Assembly: GCA_934675685.1 (NCBI GenBank)
Contig: CAKURL010000032.1
Coordinates: forward strand, 1 to 18,007
DNA: 18,007 nt
Direction: 5' to 3'
Source: an uncultured Candidatus Melainabacteria bacterium
GTDB taxonomy: Bacteria > Cyanobacteriota > Vampirovibrionia > Gastranaerophilales > Gastranaerophilaceae
Every line of letters starts with the position of its first letter. Positions within the stretch are counted from its first letter, which is position 1. A program made the position numbers and the translations under genes. Under the pieces are notes generated by a model. The model was not told where the DNA came from. It searched no databases and saw only the letters and a program-made list of their open reading frames with translations. Below, one piece after another: positions 12,734 through 18,007 of this stretch.

Positions 12734-14123
12734 TATCTCAAAAGAAAAGCCAGACTTTCATTTTATCGCGGTCGGGGGAGTTGGACAAAGCGCTTTGGCG
12801 AAAATCCTTCTTCAATTGGGCTATAGTGTTTCTGGCTCCGATATACAAGAGAGCAAATATGTGAAGCTTGTGCGTTCTTTGGGGGGCACTATTTATATTG
12901 GTCATAAAGAAGAAAATCTCGTGGGCTCTCCAAAAGTTGTTATTTCTTCTGCGATTAAAGAAGATAACCCAGAATTAATCAAAGCAAGAAAATTAGGGCT
13001 TGAAGTAATGCACCGCTCCGATTGTTTAAAACTTATTTCAGAAAAATTTGAAAAATTCATAGGTTGCGCAGGCACCCATGGAAAAACAACGACATCTGGG
13101 CTTTTGAGCTTTGTTTTAGAAAAAATGGAACAAAACCCAAGCTTCGCGATTGGGGGGATAATCCCTGAATATAACATCAACGCTAGCGCAAAAGTTTCTT
13201 CAAAATATTTTGTTGCAGAATTAGATGAATCTGATGGTACTATCCAAAAATATTTGCCTGATTATTTTTTAATCAATAACCTTGAAGCAGACCACCCAGA
13301 TTTTTATAAAAACGGGCTTGAAGATATTATTCCTGTTTTTGAAAAAGTAGCGCAACACATGCTTTTTAAAGATAACGCTAAAATTTTCATAAATATCGAC
13401 GATTTTGGCTGCCTTAAATTTTTAGAAAAGACAAAGTTCAAAGACATTGTTAGTTTTTCTGTTTCTGATGAAAACGCAGACTATTTCGCAAAAGAAATCA
13501 AATTTGAAGATTTAAATTCTTCTTTTGAAATCTACAAAAATGGCGAATTTTTGGGTAAAATGGAGCTTATCCTTCCCGGGCTTCATAATGTCTATAATGC
13601 GCTTGCTGTGGTTTCGATTTTAGATAACCTTGGCTTTGAATTTTCTTCTTATGCACCTTTTTTCAAAGAATTTTCCGGAATGGGAAGAAGATTTCAGCTC
13701 GTTTGCGAAACAAAAGGAATTAAAATCATAGATGACTACGCGCACCACCCTTCAGAAATCAAATCGACAATAAATTCAATCAAAGACGTGAAAAGAAGAA
13801 AAGTGGCGATTTTTCAACCGCATAGATACACTAGGCTCAAGGCGCTTTGGGACGAATTTTTAGAATGTTTTTATGATGTAGACGAGCTTTTTGTTGTGGA
13901 TGTATTTTGCGCTGGCGACAAGCCTTCGAGCATTTATAATTCTCAAAATTTTGTTGAATTCATCAAAGAAAAAGGTGTCAAAGCAGAATATATTGAAGGA
14001 ACAATGGAAGAAGCCGCAAAAAAAATCGCTCCAAAATTAAAAGAAAACGACTTAGTTTTGACCTTAGGTGCAGGCGACATCACGAAAATCGGAGGGCTAA
14101 TCAATGATTTGCTCGCAGATTGA
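12720..14123 (+). CDS. murC: UDP-N-acetylmuramate-L-alanine ligase
   Basis: An ATP-dependent cytoplasmic ligase adding L-Ala to UDP-MurNAc, the first amino acid of the stem peptide. It is 467 aa, a normal length. The three Mur domains are visible: an N-terminal Rossmann-like fold starting FHFIAVGGVGQSALA (13-27), the central ATP domain with P-loop GTHGKTTTSG (118-127) and ELDESDGT near 170, and a C-terminal domain with DDYAHHPSEI near 340 and QPHRYTR. The ATG lies inside the glycosyltransferase gene, preceded by AAGGA seven bases upstream, and the 3' end overlaps murB by 20 bp. No oddities seen. Confidence 0.97.
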   Translation: MEIINISKEKPDFHFIAVGGVGQSALAKILLQLGYSVSGSDIQESKYVKLVRSLGGTIYIGHKEENLVGSPKVVISSAIKEDNPELIKARKLGLEVMHRSDCLKLISEKFEKFIGCAGTHGKTTTSGLLSFVLEKMEQNPSFAIGGIIPEYNINASAKVSSKYFVAELDESDGTIQKYLPDYFLINNLEADHPDFYKNGLEDIIPVFEKVAQHMLFKDNAKIFINIDDFGCLKFLEKTKFKDIVSFSVSDENADYFAKEIKFEDLNSSFEIYKNGEFLGKMELILPGLHNVYNALAVVSILDNLGFEFSSYAPFFKEFSGMGRRFQLVCETKGIKIIDDYAHHPSEIKSTINSIKDVKRRKVAIFQPHRYTRLKALWDEFLECFYDVDELFVVDVFCAGDKPSSIYNSQNFVEFIKEKGVKAEYIEGTMEEAAKKIAPKLKENDLVLTLGAGDITKIGGLINDLLAD

Positions 14124-15033
14124 TGTCAAATTTTATGATGATTTTGAGCTCACAAATTTCAACACTCTTAAAATAAAATCTGTCGCAAAAAAATTCTTTT
14201 TGCCGGACAACTATGGCGAGATGATTTCGATTTTGAAAAAATTTGAAAGCCAAAAGCCAATCGTAATCGGAAACGGCTCAAATATTCTTTTTTCTTCTAA
14301 AGGGGTCGAAAACCCTATAATCTACACAGGAAGAATAAAATCAGCGTTTTGCTTAGGAGACAAAATCGAAGTCGAAGCGGGCTATAAAACTCAAGCGCTT
14401 TCAAAGTTGGCTTTAGAAAAGAAGCTTTCCGGTTTTGAATTTTTAATAGGTATCCCAGCTTCTTTAGGTGGCGCCATCTATATGAACGCAGGAGCCCATG
14501 GGCAGACAATTTCAGACCATTTGGTAAGTGCAAAAGTCTATGATATTTCTGAACACAAGATAAAACATCTTGAAAAAGATGAGCTAAATTTTTCCTATAG
14601 GCACTCTATTTTTAAAGAAAAGCCTTATATTTTATTAAGCGCGAAGTTTGAGCTTGAAAAAAAACCAAAAGAAGAAATAAAAGCGAAAATGGACGAAAAC
14701 TTGATTTTCAGGAAAAATCGTCAGCCAAATTTGGCCACTCCAAACGCAGGCTCTGTTTTCAAAAATCCTCCAAATTGCGAATTTTCAGCAGGCGCTTTGA
14801 TAGATAAAGCTGGCTTAAGGGGTTTGAGCGTGGGCGATTGCGAAGTTTGGGAAAAACATTGCAATTTCATTTGGAACAAAGGCAACGCGACATCTTTAGA
14901 TTATACAAAATTAATTTATAAGATATATCAAACAGTTAAAGAAAAGTTTGATGTTGAATTATCGCCAGAGATAATTTATATTGGAAAAATGACTAAGGAA
15001 GAAGAAGAAATATGGAAAATTCTAAGAAAATAA
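14104..15033 (+). CDS. murB: UDP-N-acetylenolpyruvoylglucosamine reductase
   Basis: A flavoenzyme reducing UDP-GlcNAc-enolpyruvate to UDP-MurNAc with NADPH. It is 309 aa. The FAD-binding PCMH-type domain shows FNTLKIKSVAKKFFLP (19-34), GNGSNILF (57-64) and IGIPASLGGAIYMNAGAHG (115-133). The catalytic set is present: Arg166 in FSYRHSIF, Ser217 in AGSVFKNP and Glu289 in LSPEI. The layout, lacking the extra loop of E. coli MurB, indicates the type II class. The usual KHANFI segment reads KHCNFIWN. GGAGGG (14091-14096) inside murC is 7 bases before the ATG. It overlaps ddl by 22 bp. Coding order murC-murB-ddl-ftsQ is a known dcw-cluster order. Confidence 0.97.
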   Translation: MICSQIDVKFYDDFELTNFNTLKIKSVAKKFFLPDNYGEMISILKKFESQKPIVIGNGSNILFSSKGVENPIIYTGRIKSAFCLGDKIEVEAGYKTQALSKLALEKKLSGFEFLIGIPASLGGAIYMNAGAHGQTISDHLVSAKVYDISEHKIKHLEKDELNFSYRHSIFKEKPYILLSAKFELEKKPKEEIKAKMDENLIFRKNRQPNLATPNAGSVFKNPPNCEFSAGALIDKAGLRGLSVGDCEVWEKHCNFIWNKGNATSLDYTKLIYKIYQTVKEKFDVELSPEIIYIGKMTKEEEEIWKILRK

Positions 15034-15965
15034 ATAAAAATTCGAAAATTGCAGTCCTCTGTGGCGGGCTTTCAAACGAAAGAGAAGTCTCTTTGCGCTC
15101 AGGAAGAAATGTCCTAAAAGCCTTGTTAGACTTAGGATATAAAGACGTCACTTTGGTCGATGTTCAAAGAGACGTTGCTTCTGTTTTGACAGAATTAAAA
15201 ATCGAATTTGCGATAAATGTGCTCCATGGGCGCTATGGCGAAGATGGCTGCGTACAAGGTGTTTTGGAATTTTTAAACATTCCATATTCAGGCTGCGGCG
15301 TGAAAGCAAGCGCTGTTTGCATGGATAAAATCATGACAAAAAAAGTTTTAAAAAGTGAAAATCTTCCTTTGATTAAATCCGTGAACGCAACAAAAGACGA
15401 CTATAAGGAAAAAATCAAAGAATTGAATTTCCCTGTAATTATCAAACCTGCAAACGAAGGCTCTTCAATCGGCATGACAAAAGTAAATAAGCTAGAAGAG
15501 CTAGATAGCGCTATTTTAGAAGCCTTAAAATGCGACAAGGAAATCCTCATCGAAGAATATTTAGTGGGCGAATCTGCGACCGTAGGGGTCTTGGAAAGAG
15601 AAAATGAAAAAGGCGAAATCGAAACTTTCGCAACTCCAATCTTGGGCTTTAAAACAAAAACAGAATGGTACGATTACGAAGCAAAATATACAAAAGGCTT
15701 GACGGAGTTCATCTTGCCTGCGGATTTCGACGAAGAATTAACTAAAAAAATCCAAGATTACGCAATCAAAGCTCACAAAGCTTGTTCTTGTTTTGGAGTT
15801 TCAAGGGTAGATTTTTTGGTCCACAACAATATTCCATATATCCTTGAAATCAACACAAACCCAGGAATGACAGACACTTCGGACTTGCCTGCGCAAGCGA
15901 GCGCTATGGGAATAAGCTATAATGAATTAGTAGAATTAATTTTAAAAACTGCTCAAATCAGATAA
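15012..15965 (+). CDS. ddl: D-alanine-D-alanine ligase
   Basis: An ATP-grasp enzyme making the D-Ala-D-Ala dipeptide that ends the peptidoglycan stem. It is 317 aa. Signatures are CGGLSNEREVSLRSG (17-31, Glu23 binding the first D-Ala), VLHGRYGEDGCVQG (70-83), VIIKPANEGSSIGM (142-155), the omega-loop YDYEAKY (220-226), and SRVDFLV with EINTNPGMT (264-287, metal ligands). Tyr226 at the specificity position predicts D-Ala rather than D-lactate as second substrate, so ordinary vancomycin-sensitive termini are expected. The ATG is inside the murB end, with AAGGAAG upstream. It is followed by a 22-bp gap to ftsQ. Confidence 0.97.
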   Translation: MENSKKINKNSKIAVLCGGLSNEREVSLRSGRNVLKALLDLGYKDVTLVDVQRDVASVLTELKIEFAINVLHGRYGEDGCVQGVLEFLNIPYSGCGVKASAVCMDKIMTKKVLKSENLPLIKSVNATKDDYKEKIKELNFPVIIKPANEGSSIGMTKVNKLEELDSAILEALKCDKEILIEEYLVGESATVGVLERENEKGEIETFATPILGFKTKTEWYDYEAKYTKGLTEFILPADFDEELTKKIQDYAIKAHKACSCFGVSRVDFLVHNNIPYILEINTNPGMTDTSDLPAQASAMGISYNELVELILKTAQIR

Positions 15966-15987
15966 TAAGGAATAGGGGTCTTTCAAA

Positions 15988-16974
15988 GTGGGTTTGCTCT
16001 ATCAAAAAAGAAGGTTAAAAGTCAACAAAATCAAAAGGCAAATTAACGCAAATCGCGTGAATTTGCAAAAAATTCGTATGCTTTTATCTTTCATTTTGAT
16101 TTCGGGGATTTGCTATTTTTGCTATTGGTTTTTAAAGCTCCCTGCTTGGTATATCCCGACTTCGAAGCTTGAGTCTGCGGATAAATCCGTCTTTATTATC
16201 CAAGGCAACAATCTCACTCCGACTTATAAAATCTATGACGTCATTCGCCAAACGCAATTGCCTTATAAGCAGATTTTTCGCCTCAAAACAAACGAACTTG
16301 AGCAAAATCTTTCTCAATTGCAATCGGTGAAAAAAGCCTACATAAGGCGCTATTGGTTCCCAGCAAGGCTTATTATTTCTCTTGAAGAAAGAACTCCTGC
16401 TTTCGTTTTGGTTCCAAACCTAGAAGCTGAGCCCAATTCCGCCCTCACGACAGACGGCGTTTTAATCGACCATGATTATTTTCCCCTAAAATCTACAATA
16501 AAGACTAAAAAACTTCTCACCTATGGCGTGAGAGATGGCGTGGATGAAGTCTGGGATAAAGAAAAAGTGGATAGCCTTTTAAAGCTCGTGCGCGCGATTG
16601 AGACATATTCCGGTCAAGAAGTGCAATATATAGACATCAGAAACCAAAAAGATGTTTATATCATGATTAAAGAATATCTTATCCGCTTTGGCGAAATTAG
16701 CGATTCTTCCTTGAACCGCGCAAAGTGGATTGCTTCCATTCTGCCTGAAGCTCGAAAAATTAACCAAAAAATCAAATATATCGACCTAAGATGGGAAGAT
16801 TCATATTATCTTCGCCTTGAAGGCGCAAAAGAAATAAATAAAGATTTAAGCGCAAATAAACCTAAAGCTCAAACCCAAACTCAAATTCAAACCCAAACTC
16901 AAAAGCCTAAGGAAGAACAAGCGCAAACAAAACAAACAAATCAAGAAGAACAAAATCCAGAAGAAGTCGATTAA
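15988..16974 (+). CDS. ftsQ: FtsQ-type cell-division protein with Gln/Thr tail
   Basis: A bitopic divisome protein linking early (FtsA/FtsZ) and late (FtsW/FtsI) division factors. It is 328 aa: a basic cytoplasmic tail (1-30), one membrane segment (about 31-50), and an extracytoplasmic POTRA domain (about 66-137) with FIIQGNNLTPTYKIYDVI, RLKTNELEQNLSQLQSVKKA, then RYWFPARLIISLEERTPAFV, a classic FtsQ closing strand, followed by an FtsQ beta domain to about 280. Residues about 292-328 are low complexity, rich in Gln, Thr, Lys and Glu (QTQTQIQTQTQ). The start is GTG at 15988 with AGGGG nine bases upstream. Its stop shares TTAA with the stop of the converging regulator. No ftsA or ftsZ follows, so the dcw cluster is cut here. 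Confidence 0.9.
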   Translation: MGLLYQKRRLKVNKIKRQINANRVNLQKIRMLLSFILISGICYFCYWFLKLPAWYIPTSKLESADKSVFIIQGNNLTPTYKIYDVIRQTQLPYKQIFRLKTNELEQNLSQLQSVKKAYIRRYWFPARLIISLEERTPAFVLVPNLEAEPNSALTTDGVLIDHDYFPLKSTIKTKKLLTYGVRDGVDEVWDKEKVDSLLKLVRAIETYSGQEVQYIDIRNQKDVYIMIKEYLIRFGEISDSSLNRAKWIASILPEARKINQKIKYIDLRWEDSYYLRLEGAKEINKDLSANKPKAQTQTQIQTQTQKPKEEQAQTKQTNQEEQNPEEVD

Positions 16975-17366
16975 AAGTTGAAGCGGATTGCTTTAAAAAT
17001 TTTATACAAAACGTATAATAAGTGGTCGTCTTGCTCGAGCGCTTCAAAGAATTCTTGTTTCATTGCGAAAGGGTCGCATTTTTTCTCGAATTGATATAAT
17101 TCAAAAGGCTCTATTCCGAGCGCTTGCGCGATTTTTATAAAAGTTTCAATTGAAGGAGCGAATTTTCCGTTTTCGATGTAGCTGATGTTTGGAGAGGCAA
17201 TTCCTACCATTTCTGCTAATTGTTCTTGTGTCATTTTTCTCGCTTTTCTGAAGCGCCTGATGTTTTCTCCGAGTTGTTTTTTGAGGTCAGAAGTCTGTTC
17301 CTGTAAGGTTTTTAGGGTTTTCATGTTTTTTTGTGTTTTTCCTTCTTCTATAATTTCTGTTTGCAT
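16971..17366 (-). CDS. XRE-family helix-turn-helix regulator
   Basis: 131 aa DNA-binding protein. The Cro/CI-type HTH spans about residues 33-92: LGENIRRFRKARKMTQEQLA, then EMVGIASPNISYIENGKFAP with the recognition helix, and SIETFIKIAQALGIEPFELY. An N-terminal Lys/Gln/Glu-rich extension (1-30) may be a coiled coil for dimerisation, and a 38-residue helical tail (AMKQEFFEALEQDDHLLYVL) could be an effector or oligomer part. There is no peptidase or sugar-binding domain. On the minus strand AGGA lies about 7 bases before the ATG at 17366. It overlaps the end of ftsQ by 4 bp tail to tail and is divergent from the pilin-like gene across 227 bp, so that gene is the natural candidate target. The target is inference. 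Confidence 0.93.
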   Translation of the reverse strand: MQTEIIEEGKTQKNMKTLKTLQEQTSDLKKQLGENIRRFRKARKMTQEQLAEMVGIASPNISYIENGKFAPSIETFIKIAQALGIEPFELYQFEKKCDPFAMKQEFFEALEQDDHLLYVLYKIFKAIRFNF

Positions 17367-17464
17367 AATTCTTTCCTATCAATTTTTACTATTTTTATTT
17401 TCTTATGTTTTCAGAAAAAAAATAATAGTACAAAACATTAAAATTTTTCTTGAAATTTAATGTA

Positions 17465-17473
17465 TGATATAAT
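17465..17473 (+). promoter_or_regulatory. Extended -10 promoter of the pilin-like gene
   Basis: TGA-TATAAT at 17465-17473 gives a start near 17480 and a leader of about 110 nt. The leader has AAATGCC pairing with GGCATTT (about 17527-17551). No good -35 is present, as is usual with extended -10 boxes. The AT-rich stretch upstream is shared with the divergent XRE gene. Confidence 0.5.
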
Positions 17474-17593
17474 ATTATTAATATTACACATTAAACAAAC
17501 AAAATAATTATATAGTCTAATATTAAAAATGCCTTGTCTTGATGGGCATTTGGCTATGAAACATCTAAACACATTAAACACAAAGGAATAGAT

Positions 17594-18007
17594 ATGAGAA
17601 AGTTTTTTTGCGCAAAAATGCGCCTAAATTTGCAAAAATTTTTACATTTTTTCAAATTTTATCGAAACATTTTGAAATATCTTGAAATATTTTTTAATAA
17701 ATCTTCAAGAAACTTAGCATTCTCCCTCGTGGAACTCATGATTTCGCTAATCGTAATCTCTCTAATCGCTGCGGCTTTTGTGCCGGTGATAACTAAAAAA
17801 TTATCTTCAAGTTCGATTTTTGCTGGAAGCTCTGGTTCTGGTGGTGGCTTTAGCAAAACTTGCTCTGAAATTGATGAAGATTGTGATTTGTGCGCGGGAA
17901 GCATTTGTCTTTCTTGTAAAAAAACTTGCTCTGCAGGCGAAACTTTAAACACAACAAGCTGTTCTTGCGAAACCAAAGTTCCATATTCCATGGCAGTTGA
18001 AGGCTTA
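17594..18007 (+). CDS. Type IV prepilin-like protein, Cys-rich (partial, runs off the end)
   Basis: 138 codons visible, no stop before the window ends. A long basic/aromatic leader (1-42) precedes the class III cleavage signal LA|FSLVELMISLIVISL (41-57): Phe43 would be the mature N-terminus after prepilin peptidase, with the conserved Glu47 at position +5 and a hydrophobic helix to about 67. The -1 residue is Ala instead of the usual Gly, and the leader is long for the family. After a Ser/Gly linker (71-85) come eight Cys in 36 residues (90, 97, 100, 105, 108, 112, 123 and 125), suggesting a disulfide-rich adhesin-like domain. AAGGAA lies upstream of the ATG. A start at the in-frame ATG 17618 is possible. 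It is probably a minor pilin, pseudopilin or surface-exposed pilus component. Confidence 0.82.
   Translation, partial: MRKFFCAKMRLNLQKFLHFFKFYRNILKYLEIFFNKSSRNLAFSLVELMISLIVISLIAAAFVPVITKKLSSSSIFAGSSGSGGGFSKTCSEIDEDCDLCAGSICLSCKKTCSAGETLNTTSCSCETKVPYSMAVEGL

Noticed and set aside
17480..17593. Riboswitch (for example c-di-GMP) in the pilin leader
   Set aside because: There is a small hairpin, but the conserved GEMM core sequence is absent.
17659..17991. 110-aa minus-strand open frame
   Set aside because: Antisense to the prepilin-like gene, whose cleavage motif, ribosome site and promoter are much better supported.
1..18007. tRNA or rRNA genes
   Set aside because: I scanned the gaps for T-arm words and cloverleaf ends and for rRNA core words and found none.

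Overview
The window is AT-rich, densely coded bacterial chromosome. The gene set, the low GC and the style of the dispersed repeats suggest a host-associated lineage such as Candidatus Gastranaerophilales (Melainabacteria/Vampirovibrionia, non-photosynthetic relatives of cyanobacteria). This assignment is inference from protein style, since no rRNA gene is present. Nothing here is clearly phage, plasmid or insertion sequence.

Layout. (1) 1-398 is a non-coding lead with an inverted repeat, a 123-bp hairpin element and a possible operator. (2) 399-5018 is a plus-strand run: a shortened LamB/YcsF (PxpA-like) protein, the YvcK/CofD-like factor, panB, panC (TTG start, overlapping panB) and an unrecognised two-TM coiled-coil protein. 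(3) 5019-6358 holds repeats, an hsp20 gene on the minus strand, a GC-richer unexplained stretch and a small Cys-rich protein gene. (4) 6523-7674 encodes a helical-ended protein with a Thr/Ser/Asp/Asn/Tyr-rich middle. (5) 7675-8276 is a GC-rich repeat block. (6) Cytidine deaminase on the minus strand is divergent from a flavodiiron protein plus a 45-residue rubredoxin, which form an O2/NO-detoxifying pair. (7) 10159-10848 is a second repeat block, followed by a 100-aa HEAT-like protein. (8) 11411-16974 is a tight cell-envelope operon: GT2 glycosyltransferase, murC, murB, ddl, ftsQ, the first four linked by 14-22 bp overlaps. (9) An XRE regulator converges on ftsQ, and the window ends inside a gene for a type IV prepilin-like protein with eight Cys.

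How the genes fit together. panB and panC make pantoate and then pantothenate, the CoA precursor. The murC-murB-ddl-ftsQ group makes UDP-MurNAc and UDP-MurNAc-L-Ala, supplies D-Ala-D-Ala, and links wall synthesis to the divisome. YvcK homologues in other bacteria also affect cell-wall homeostasis.

The most notable non-coding signal is a family of roughly 124-bp elements with 12-bp terminal inverted repeats. Both internal hairpins keep their pairing through compensatory changes between copies. Around them lie GC-rich mosaic blocks that share short words in both orientations. The least explained proteins are the two-TM protein at 4107-5018, the 73-aa Cys-rich protein at 6136-6357 and the helical-ended protein at 6523-7674.
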